Of a DNA stretch of 64,000 nt, positions 42,664 to 51,746 are shown piece by piece. The stretch spans positions 1 to 64,000 of the forward strand of contig JAHXIP010000010.1 of assembly GCA_025655575.1 (NCBI GenBank), written 5' to 3'. The notes under the pieces were generated by a model. The model saw nothing but the letters and a program-made list of their open reading frames with translations. It did no database searches and was not told the origin of the DNA. Source of the stretch: Candidatus Thiodiazotropha sp. (ex Monitilora ramsayi). GTDB lineage: Bacteria; Pseudomonadota; Gammaproteobacteria; Chromatiales; Chromatiaceae. Every line of letters begins with the position of its first letter. Within the stretch, counting starts at the first letter, position 1. The position numbers and the translations under genes were made by a program.

Positions 42664-43832
42664 ACGACCTCCCCGTTAACTGCTCTCACTGCTTTCTCGG
42701 CGGCATCGCTGAGCCGGTCTGCATGGATATAGTCGAGCCCGGATTCGCTGAGTATCTTCCTGCCCGCCTCCAGATTTGTGCCCGCCAGTCTGACCACGAT
42801 CGGTACCCCGATGGTCTGATCCGCCATCGCCTTGACGATGCCTTCGGCTATCCAGTCGCAGCGGTTGATGCCTGCGTAGATATTGAGCAGCAGAACCTTC
42901 ACGTTGGGATCTTCCAGCACGATGCGAAAGGCATTGGCGATCTTCTCTGGCGAGGCACCACCCCCCACATCGAGGAAGTTGGCAGGGCGCCCCCCGTAGA
43001 GGCTAATGGCGTCCATGGTGGCCATTGCCAGACCCGCACCGTTGACGATGCAGCCGACACCACCATCCAGGGCGATGTAGTTAAGATCGTGGCCTGAAGC
43101 CTCAACCTCCTTGGGATCCTCTTCATCAAAATCCCGCAAATCTGCAATCTCCGGTTGACGAAAAAGTGCATTGCCGTCGAAAGACATCTTTCCGTCGAGG
43201 GCCAGGAACTGACCATCCTGAGTGGTTACCAGGGGATTGATCTCCACCATCAAGGCATCTTTGTCGCGAAAACAGCGATAGAGCTGCTTCATGATACGTG
43301 CCGCTTTCATAATCTGTTTGCCGCTGAGACCGATGGCAGCAGCCACCTTGCGGCATTGAAAATCCTGCAGTCCCACTGCCGGATCGACCACCTCGTTGAT
43401 CACCTGCTCCGGCGTGGCCGCTGCGACCTCTTCGATGTCCATCCCGCCGGAAGCTGAAGCAATCAGCGTAATGCGCTGAGAAGCACGATCGATGACGAGT
43501 CCGAGATAGTACTCCTTATCGATCTGCTGCATCTGCTCCACCAGCACCCGGTTGACCATACGGCCCGCTTCCCCGGTCTGCTTGGTCACCAGCCGTGAAC
43601 CGATGAGTTTCTCAGCATGCTGCTGCACCTCATCCAGGCTCCTGGCCAGTTGCACACCACCGGCCTTACCCCGGCCACCGGCATGGATCTGCGCCTTCAC
43701 CACCCAGCCGTCGCCACCCACCTGCTCGGCAACGGAAACCGCCTTATTGGCTGAATGGGCCATGCGCCCCTCAGGCACCGGCATACCGTAGTTGCGGAAC
43801 AGCTCCTTGGTCTGATACTCATGGATATTCAT
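42660..43832 (-). CDS. mtkA: malate-CoA ligase beta subunit (succinyl-CoA synthetase-like)
   Basis: A 390-residue ATP-grasp subunit (ATP-grasp about 1-240, ligase domain about 245-385). It starts MNIHEYQTKELFRNYGMPVPEG and has VKAQIHAGGRGKAGGVQLA. The segments GLAMATMDAISLYGG and LLNIYAGINRCDWIAEGI match MtkA of the serine cycle (GLAMATMD, AGINRCDW) rather than SucC (GLAMGTMD, GGIVRCD). This substitution pattern is the main sequence argument for malate-CoA ligase. It overlaps both neighbours by 4 bases. Confidence 0.82.
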   Translation of the reverse strand: MNIHEYQTKELFRNYGMPVPEGRMAHSANKAVSVAEQVGGDGWVVKAQIHAGGRGKAGGVQLARSLDEVQQHAEKLIGSRLVTKQTGEAGRMVNRVLVEQMQQIDKEYYLGLVIDRASQRITLIASASGGMDIEEVAAATPEQVINEVVDPAVGLQDFQCRKVAAAIGLSGKQIMKAARIMKQLYRCFRDKDALMVEINPLVTTQDGQFLALDGKMSFDGNALFRQPEIADLRDFDEEDPKEVEASGHDLNYIALDGGVGCIVNGAGLAMATMDAISLYGGRPANFLDVGGGASPEKIANAFRIVLEDPNVKVLLLNIYAGINRCDWIAEGIVKAMADQTIGVPIVVRLAGTNLEAGRKILSESGLDYIHADRLSDAAEKAVRAVNGEVV

Positions 43833-44812
43833 GCCACCACGGCCTCCTTGCCGGACAAGCGCTCAATCTGCGCCATCTTCTCAATCACCACCTGAGCCTG
43901 ACGGATGGAGGCGGCATCGATCATGCGGCCATCGAGGCTGACTGCCCCACGCCCTTCTGCCGCCGCTTCCTCCATGGAAGAGACAATGCGGCAGGCTCTC
44001 TCATATTCTGCTTCTCCGGGAGTAAAGACCTGGTTCGCCAGTTCGATCTGCGAAGGGTGGATCGCCCACTTACCCTCACCACCCAGGGCAGCGAAGGCAC
44101 GAGCCACTGCCAGATAGCCATCTGGATCGCTAAAGTCGCCATAGGGTCCATCAATGGGCCGCAGGCCGTAGGCGCGGCAAGCCACGATCATGCGCGACAT
44201 GGCAAAGTGCCACTGGTTACCCAGATAAGTCTGCCGATGTCCCTTCGCATCTGGATCGTCGAGCACCAGGTAGTCCGGGTTGATGCCGCCCATGCTGGTG
44301 GTGCGCGCCTGAGTCGAGGCGGCATAGTCAGCCACGCCAAAGACCAGGGCCTCCAACCGCTCGTGACAAGTTTGGGCGATGGCTTCCACATTGGCCATAC
44401 CCATAGCGGTCTCGATGAGGGCGTGCAGGTTGATCGGTTTGAAACCCTTGGCCGCCTCGATCTGCTCCAGCAGTAACGCCACAAACTGCAGATCGGATGG
44501 CTGATTGACCTTGGGTACCAGGATGGTGTCGAGCTTGTCCCCAGCCGCTTCCACTACCTCGATGATATCGCGGTAGCAGAAATGGGTGTCGAGCCCATTG
44601 ATTCGAATAGAGACCGAACAGTGTGACCAATCGTAATGGTTCAGCGCATGGATGATGTTCCTTCTGGCCTCCTCCTTGTCGGACACTGCCACAGCGTCCT
44701 CCAGATCGAGAAAGACCAGGTCGGCACCCGCTTCGGGCGCCTTCTCAAGCATGCGCGGATTACTGCCCGGTACGGCCAGTTCGCTTCTGTGAAGACGATT
44801 TCTGAAGGCCAT
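43829..44812 (-). CDS. mcl: L-malyl-CoA lyase (CitE/HpcH family)
   Basis: A 327-residue TIM-barrel lyase that reversibly splits malyl-CoA into acetyl-CoA and glyoxylate, Mg-dependent. Near-identical to known malyl-CoA lyases in its landmarks: RLHRSELAVPGSNPRML, DLVFLDLEDAVAVSDKEEAR, IRINGLDTHFCYRDIIEV, ALIETAMGMANVEAIA, FGVADYAAST and YGLRPIDGPYGDFSDPDGY, then GKWAIHPSQIELAN. It leads the mcl-mtkA-mtkB operon. The 227-base upstream gap (44813-45039) should hold the promoter; no clear motif was found. Citramalyl-CoA or methylmalyl-CoA activity is possible in addition. Confidence 0.9.
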   Translation of the reverse strand: MAFRNRLHRSELAVPGSNPRMLEKAPEAGADLVFLDLEDAVAVSDKEEARRNIIHALNHYDWSHCSVSIRINGLDTHFCYRDIIEVVEAAGDKLDTILVPKVNQPSDLQFVALLLEQIEAAKGFKPINLHALIETAMGMANVEAIAQTCHERLEALVFGVADYAASTQARTTSMGGINPDYLVLDDPDAKGHRQTYLGNQWHFAMSRMIVACRAYGLRPIDGPYGDFSDPDGYLAVARAFAALGGEGKWAIHPSQIELANQVFTPGEAEYERACRIVSSMEEAAAEGRGAVSLDGRMIDAASIRQAQVVIEKMAQIERLSGKEAVVA

Positions 44813-45039
44813 AGTCGGAGTCCTCCGTCATTGTTATCTAGTTATGTTTTGTTTTCTGCCCTTGTGTGGAATAAATCCACAAAGAGAGGAAGTATTTACC
44901 ACAGGCAACCCGTGATTGACAGAAAGGAGACCTTATCCCCCCATGCAAATTGAGCAGTATTTCTGCATGGCATGCAGCAGGAATTAAGTTAATAGATAGT
45001 CACAAAGCATTGTTTTTTTAGACTATTTTTTCGTGCTGC

Positions 45040-46642
<1,603 letters not shown>

Positions 46643-46672
46643 CTAGCACAGTGAGAACTCACGCAGCCCTGG

Positions 46673-46978
46673 CTAACCGAGCCGCTTGAGGAAGACCCGC
46701 ATCTCTTTTGCCGCTTGTACGTCCCCCTTCGACTCGGCCACGTCGATACCCTTCACGTAGGCAGCCTTGGCCTCATCACTGCGTTCCAACTGCGCCAGTG
46801 CCTTGCCATAGAGTTTCCAGCTGACGGAATGGCTTTCGTCAAACTTCAAAGCCTGCTCAAGATGTTCAATCGCCGACTCAAAATCAGATGCTTTAAGACA
46901 GAGAGATCCGAGTGTATAGCGCAACAGCGCGTTGTCTTGCCCTTGCTCCAACATCTTCTCCAAAGCAACACGATCCAT
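46673..46978 (-). CDS. TPR-repeat protein, 101 residues
   Basis: A short helical protein made of about two to three tetratricopeptide units: ALLRYTLGSLCLKASDFESAIEHLEQALKFDESH and SWKLYGKALAQLERSDEAKAAYVKGIDVAE. It has no signal peptide, so it should be a cytosolic adaptor. It lies 10 bases after the ETHE1-like gene on the same strand and is probably co-transcribed with it. Partner unknown. Confidence 0.82.
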   Translation of the reverse strand: MDRVALEKMLEQGQDNALLRYTLGSLCLKASDFESAIEHLEQALKFDESHSVSWKLYGKALAQLERSDEAKAAYVKGIDVAESKGDVQAAKEMRVFLKRLG

Positions 46979-46988
46979 AACGCCTCAC

Positions 46989-47678
46989 CTAAACGTTTTG
47001 ACCACAGACCTGGTTGCCGGGTACAGCCAGATCGATCAACTTGGGTTTATCCAACGCCAGACTTTCCATGATCCGGATATACTCCTGCCGGCTTTTGCCG
47101 CCACCCAGACGAGGATTGAATTGCCTCTCCTCTCCGATCGTACTGCAGGTATACCCATTGTAGTCATGTGCGGGATAGACCCGTGTCTGATCGGGCAAAC
47201 AGAAGAGCCGGCCGGTGATGGAGTCGTAGGAACGTGCAGCATCACCTGACTGAAAATCGGTACGGCCACTGCCATGGATCAGGAGAATATCGCCGGTGAA
47301 AACCATATTGTCACCCAGCAAGCAGATGTCCGTGTCGGTGTGCCCTGGCGTATAGATAACCTCCAGATGCTGAGAACCAAGCTGAACCCGATCACCATCG
47401 ACCAGCTCAAGATCTGCACATTCACTGCCAGCCTGCAGGTGGACACCGATCTCGCAGCCAAGGTACTCCCGCAAGCGTCCACTGCCGGTGATGTGATCCG
47501 CATGTATGTGTGTCTCCAGGGCATAGCGTAGCTGAAGACCGAGTTGATGAATCAACCTGACATCCCGATCGACCTGTTCTATTACTGCATCGATTATTGC
47601 CGCTTCACGGCTTGCCTCATCCCAAACAAGATAAGTATAAGTGCTTGATTGATTATCGAAAAGTTGTCGAACCTGCAT
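46989..47678 (-). CDS. ETHE1-like persulfide (sulfur) dioxygenase
   Basis: A 229-residue metallo-beta-lactamase-fold enzyme. The metal motif HxHxDH is at 57-62 (THIHADHITG), with further ligands in TPGHTDTDICLL, FTGDILLIHGSGRTDF and YPAHDYNGYT. The HGSGRTDFQ and AHDYNG patterns are those of ETHE1 rather than glyoxalase II. ETHE1 proteins oxidise glutathione persulfide to sulfite with O2 at a mononuclear iron. This fits sulfide oxidation by the FccAB system, and gshA lies 2.4 kb away. Followed by the TPR gene. Confidence 0.88.
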   Translation of the reverse strand: MQVRQLFDNQSSTYTYLVWDEASREAAIIDAVIEQVDRDVRLIHQLGLQLRYALETHIHADHITGSGRLREYLGCEIGVHLQAGSECADLELVDGDRVQLGSQHLEVIYTPGHTDTDICLLGDNMVFTGDILLIHGSGRTDFQSGDAARSYDSITGRLFCLPDQTRVYPAHDYNGYTCSTIGEERQFNPRLGGGKSRQEYIRIMESLALDKPKLIDLAVPGNQVCGQNV

Positions 47679-47822
47679 ACTGCCTCCACATTGGTACCGG
47701 CTGCCTAATTGTATTTCATAGTATATTACTTGGTTTTTATTTGGGAGCCCGCCGGTTCTTATTCAACCCGTCAATGAACAGGGGTTTCATAGAGGTGCAT
47801 AGGTTAACCTGACAGTGGCAAC

Positions 47823-47902
47823 GTTGGGCTTCGTGCCTCAACCCAGCCTACACAATGACTAAGCAGGAGCGCAGGTTGGTGCAGAGCATAGCGAAGCCCA
47901 AC
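47823..47902. repeat. inverted repeat, 11-bp arms
   Basis: GTTGGGCTTCG at 47823-47833 is repeated inverted as CGAAGCCCAAC at 47892-47902 in the gap between the ETHE1-like gene and the 67-codon gene. Repeats with a GTTGGGCTTCG edge are common dispersed intergenic elements in gammaproteobacteria. No ORF lies inside. It may act as a transcript-end structure. Confidence 0.6.
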
Positions 47903-47970
47903 AATCAGAGGTCCGGCCAGATTGATTACTAAAAATTGATGATCCAAACAACAGCGTGGGGAGAATACAC

Positions 47971-48174
47971 ATGACTCTGGAACGGGCAAGAGAGATCATC
48001 CAACAGCAGATCAGCTTCGGTAGTGGGTACAATCGAAATGCCGTACGGCTATTGCTGGGAGAGATCCAGCGGGAGTACGGCCTGCAGACAGGTGATCAGC
48101 TCATTCGTGAATTTGACCTGGAGGCAGCATTTGGCCTCAAGCCGGGAACCGACTTCACCCGGGTCGGCCGCTGA
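47971..48174 (+). CDS. small conserved-looking protein, 67 residues
   Basis: The start ATG (47971) has GGGGAG 7 bases upstream; the frame's earlier ATG has none. The product begins MTLERAREIIQQQISFGSGY, continues NRNAVRLLLGEIQREYG and ends with FGLKPGTDFTRVGR. It is probably an all-helical cytosolic protein. It has no transmembrane part or known motif. Balanced codon use and a good ribosome-binding site argue for a real gene, standing alone and convergent with the methyltransferase gene. I cannot name a family. Confidence 0.65.
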   Translation: MTLERAREIIQQQISFGSGYNRNAVRLLLGEIQREYGLQTGDQLIREFDLEAAFGLKPGTDFTRVGR

Positions 48175-48216
48175 TCGCCAATCAAGGACTTTTTATGAAA
48201 AAGCAGGCGTTGAACG

Positions 48217-48810
48217 CTAAGTCACCCGTTCCGCCACCAGCATCGCCACATCGCGCATCCCAACTGCCAGATCACCTAGCCGATTCTCCTCTCGGTAGAA
48301 GCGGAGCTTGAGGTCTGAGAAAAGCGTGAGTAGCTCATTATCGCCCAGCCGGTACTCCGGGTTAGTGGGACCTTCATCAGAAACGGCGATCTGGGTGAAG
48401 GTCTGATAGAAAATCAATCCGCCCGGCTTCAGTGCAGCGATCAGATGGGGAATCAGTTGCCGATCGAGATAGTAACTGATGACAATCACATCAAAGCTAT
48501 TCGGCAGTGGCGGTTCCTTTTCCACATCCCTCATCGTTGCATTGAGATTTGAATGCCCTTGCGCCTGATTGAATTCCTGCAGGCGTTCGATGGCCACCGA
48601 TGACAGATCCCATGCAGTGACATGCATACCGCGTGCAGCCATTGCCAACCCATTACCACCAAGCCCACAGGCCAGATCGAGTGCCTGCCCCTTGTGTGGC
48701 AGCAGATGTAGATTCTGAGTAAGCACTTCTGCCGCCTTTGGTCGCTTTTCAGCATCGCCATGCCTGGCATCCCACTTGGATTTCAGCGATTCATTCGGCA
48801 TAACTGACAC
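48217..48810 (-). CDS. class I methyltransferase, TehB-like
   Basis: A 197-residue cytosolic methyltransferase. It opens with WDARHGDAEKRPKAAEVL and has motif I ALDLACGLGGNGLAMAARGMHVTAWDLSSVAIERL, motif II-like FDVIVISYYLDRQLIPHLIAALKPGGLIFYQTF. TehB-like enzymes methylate chalcogen or small thiol substrates, but the substrate cannot be read here. It starts 2 bases after metZ ends, so it is in that operon, which suggests sulfur or methionine-related chemistry. Confidence 0.8.
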   Translation of the reverse strand: MSVMPNESLKSKWDARHGDAEKRPKAAEVLTQNLHLLPHKGQALDLACGLGGNGLAMAARGMHVTAWDLSSVAIERLQEFNQAQGHSNLNATMRDVEKEPPLPNSFDVIVISYYLDRQLIPHLIAALKPGGLIFYQTFTQIAVSDEGPTNPEYRLGDNELLTLFSDLKLRFYREENRLGDLAVGMRDVAMLVAERVT

Positions 48811-48812
48811 CT

Positions 48813-50003
48813 TTAGAGTCGGTCGAGTCCACGTATCAGGTCGGTTTGGATATCCTCAATAGACTCCAAACCCACAGCTATCCGCACCATGCCGTTACCG
48901 ATATCGGCTTCGACACGCTGCTCCGGTGTCAATCGGCCATGGGTCGTCGTCGCCGGGTGAGTGATCGTGGTCTTGGTGTCACCCAGGTTGGCGGTAATGG
49001 AAAGCATGCGCGTAGCATCGATCAACGACCAGGCAGCAGGCTGCCCCCCTTTAACGACAAATGAGACAATGCCACCAGGCGCTTTCTGCTGCTGTTGCGC
49101 CAGTGCATACTGAGGATGAGACGCCAGACCGGGAAAGTAGACCTGTTCGATCTGTGGCAAATCTTCCAGCCAGACCGCCAGTTGCTGTGCATTGCGGGAG
49201 TGGGCCTGCATACGCAACTCGAGGGTCTCCAATCCCTTGAGAAAGACCCATGCATTAAATGGACTCATGGTAGGACCGGCTGTACGCAAGACACCATAGA
49301 TCTCCTCACCAACCAGTTCACGGCTACCCACCACAGCACCCCCGACGCATCGACCCTGCCCATCAAGATACTTGGTCGCCGAATGCACAACGATATCGGC
49401 ACCCAGATCAAGCGGCCGCTGCAATGCCGGTGTACAGAAGCAGTTATCCACCACCAGCCAGCATCCATTGGCGTGGGCCAGTTCGCTCAGCCAGCGAATA
49501 TCGGCTACCTCCGTCAGAGGATTGGACGGCGTTTCGACAAACAAAAGCTTGGTCTTTGGACCGATGGCCTGCTCCCAGGCAGTCGCATCATCAAGCGGTA
49601 CAAAGCTGGTCTCAATCCCAAACCGGGTCAGGTATTTATTAAAAAGCAGGGTGGTACTGCCGAACACGCTGCGAGAGGAAACAATATGATCACCTGTCTG
49701 TAACAGTCCCATACAGGTTGCGAGGATCGCAGCCATGCCGGAGGCTGTAGCGACACAACTCTCCCCACCTTCCAACGCAGCCAGACGCTGTTCAAAATTT
49801 CTTACTGTGGGATTCGTGAATCTTGAATAGATATTTCCCGGTTCGTCGCCACTGAAACGGGCCGCTGCCTCAGCTGCGCTGCTGAAAACGAAACTTGAGG
49901 TGGGAAAGATGGGTTCACCATGCTCACCTTCCGGGGTTCTGTGGTGGCCGGTACGAATCGCCTGGGTGGAAAACCCCCAACCCCTCTCATTATTATTATC
50001 CAT
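48813..50003 (-). CDS. metZ: O-succinylhomoserine sulfhydrylase
   Basis: A 396-residue PLP enzyme of the Cys/Met-metabolism family that makes homocysteine directly from an acylhomoserine and sulfide. Seen: the GFSTQAIRTGHHRTPEGEHGEPIFPTSSF start diagnostic of MetZ, YSRFTNPTVRNFEQRLAALEG, PLP lysine K211 (HSATKYLDGQGR) and NLGDTKTTITHPATTTHGRL. Direct use of sulfide suits a sulfide-rich lifestyle. It lies between gshA and the TehB-like methyltransferase. Cystathionine gamma-synthase is a less likely alternative. Confidence 0.9.
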   Translation of the reverse strand: MDNNNERGWGFSTQAIRTGHHRTPEGEHGEPIFPTSSFVFSSAAEAAARFSGDEPGNIYSRFTNPTVRNFEQRLAALEGGESCVATASGMAAILATCMGLLQTGDHIVSSRSVFGSTTLLFNKYLTRFGIETSFVPLDDATAWEQAIGPKTKLLFVETPSNPLTEVADIRWLSELAHANGCWLVVDNCFCTPALQRPLDLGADIVVHSATKYLDGQGRCVGGAVVGSRELVGEEIYGVLRTAGPTMSPFNAWVFLKGLETLELRMQAHSRNAQQLAVWLEDLPQIEQVYFPGLASHPQYALAQQQQKAPGGIVSFVVKGGQPAAWSLIDATRMLSITANLGDTKTTITHPATTTHGRLTPEQRVEADIGNGMVRIAVGLESIEDIQTDLIRGLDRL

Positions 50004-50071
50004 CTTGAAACCTCGAAGTATTTAATCCGGCACCTTTAATGGTACACACTATGCGTAAGTCTATGCCCGGA

Positions 50072-51655
50072 TCAGAGCTGTTGCGAGAAGTAGCTATGCA
50101 GAAAAGCATCAAAACTGACTTTGTCCGAAGCTTCAATGTCTCGCTGCCGACGCCAGGAATCCGTTGCCTCATGCGCCAGTAGATGCTGATCTTCCATTGA
50201 GTGCTCATGCTGCATGAAATATTGATGGTGTTCCTGCGACTTGCGCTGAGCAAAATGATAAAAGCCCTCCCCCCGCTCGCGCATCTCTGCCAACATGATG
50301 GCCGATGGTGTCAGATCGGCATCCTGTAAACGACTCCGCTGCAACTGGAGGCTTGTCTGATAGGGTATCTCATCCATGCCCTCGTCCAGGACCTCGCAGA
50401 TCGGTTGCATGGCATCACAGATTTCCAGTCCCCACTGAGTGAGTGGAATCTCGGCACCATTTCGCCTCAGCTTCAGCGCAGGATCTCTCCCTTGATGGGC
50501 TGCCGCCAACTCGTTCCAGTCGATTGCCTTCTGTTCCACCACATTGATCGCTGGACTCTCCTGCAAGAGACTCAGGAGCATTAGCGCTTCAAGGAAATAG
50601 ATCTGCTCCTCAGCAATACCCAGGGGATGGAAAGGATTGACATCCAGCGAGCGCAACTCCACATAACGAACACCACGCCGTTGTAGTGCATGAATTGGTT
50701 TTTCCATGGATTCAGGCACCTGTTTGGGTCGGACGGTACTGTAGTACTCATTCTCGATCTGTAGAATATTGGCATTCAATTGCTTGTATTCCCCGTCCAC
50801 TTTAACGCCGATAGCCTGATAGATGGGACAGGGTGTCTCAATCGCACAGGAGAGTGTCTCCACATAAGCTGACAGACAATCGTAGCAGGCCTTGATACCT
50901 GTCCCCGCCTCCTTACTGTTCTGATAACCGATATCCCCCATGCGCAGGGAGGTGGCATAGGGAGAATAGTAGCTTGTGTCATCGAAGGATTGCAGACTGG
51001 TCGGTCTTCCTCCAAGAAAAGATTTACACACAGCCGGCGAGGCGCCGAACAGATAGGGTATCAGCCAACCGAATCGTTGCAGGTTGCGCAGCATGCCGAA
51101 ATAGTTTTCTGAAATAAATGTTTGAGCGGGCCGCGTATCCTCTTCCAGAGTCTGGTAGCCATGCCAGAATGGCTGAGGTAGCGAGTAGTTGAAATGCACA
51201 CCGGCGATGACCTGCATGACCCGCCCGTATCGGTGGCCCAGGCCTCGCCGATAGACAGTTTTCATCAAACCGGCATTGGAATTGCCATATTCAGCAATGG
51301 GAATGTTGGCGTCCCCCTCCACCACACACGGCATACTGCTGGACCAGAGAATCTCTTCGCCCAGGTGTTGATAGAGAAAGTGGTGGGCTTCGAACAGAAA
51401 GCGCAGGGGTTCGGCCCGCTCGCTGGAAGGTGGCGTGATGATTTCGGTCAGTGCTTCAGAATAGTCGGTGGTGATATAGCGATGGGTCAGTGGGGAGCCC
51501 AGTGCCACCGGATGGGGCTTTTGTGAGATACACCCCCTGGGGGAGACGCGCAGTCCCTCCTTTTCCAGGCCAATCAGACCACCCCTGAGCAATCCCACCC
51601 TGCCTGACTGCTGCAGGTGCAGCAACCGCTTTTCAGATGTTTTGTACAAACCCAC
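50072..51655 (-). CDS. gshA: glutamate--cysteine ligase
   Basis: A 527-residue proteobacterial-type GshA catalysing the first step of glutathione synthesis (Glu + Cys + ATP). Landmarks: GLIGLEKEGLRVSPRGCISQKPHP, YITTDYSEALTEIITPP, EILWSSSMPC, IAEYGNSNAGLMKTVYRRGLGHRYGRVMQVIAGVHFNYS and YVELRSLDVNPFHPLGI. The length is normal. It lies upstream of metZ on the same strand, 68 bases apart. Glutathione would also feed the ETHE1-like persulfide dioxygenase. Confidence 0.95.
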   Translation of the reverse strand: MGLYKTSEKRLLHLQQSGRVGLLRGGLIGLEKEGLRVSPRGCISQKPHPVALGSPLTHRYITTDYSEALTEIITPPSSERAEPLRFLFEAHHFLYQHLGEEILWSSSMPCVVEGDANIPIAEYGNSNAGLMKTVYRRGLGHRYGRVMQVIAGVHFNYSLPQPFWHGYQTLEEDTRPAQTFISENYFGMLRNLQRFGWLIPYLFGASPAVCKSFLGGRPTSLQSFDDTSYYSPYATSLRMGDIGYQNSKEAGTGIKACYDCLSAYVETLSCAIETPCPIYQAIGVKVDGEYKQLNANILQIENEYYSTVRPKQVPESMEKPIHALQRRGVRYVELRSLDVNPFHPLGIAEEQIYFLEALMLLSLLQESPAINVVEQKAIDWNELAAAHQGRDPALKLRRNGAEIPLTQWGLEICDAMQPICEVLDEGMDEIPYQTSLQLQRSRLQDADLTPSAIMLAEMRERGEGFYHFAQRKSQEHHQYFMQHEHSMEDQHLLAHEATDSWRRQRDIEASDKVSFDAFLHSYFSQQL

Positions 51656-51746
51656 GCGTCCTGTTCAAAGAGCGCAGATTATAGCTTGCCGTTACGGATC
51701 AAACACGGATAAATTGAGCCGCCATCAGGGCGGAACTTGGCAAGGC

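Noticed and set aside
41740..43832. Calling the ligase pair sucC-sucD
   Set aside because: The beta-subunit motifs GLAMATMD and AGINRCDW and the adjacent malyl-CoA lyase favour malate-CoA ligase; succinyl-CoA synthetase remains the alternative.
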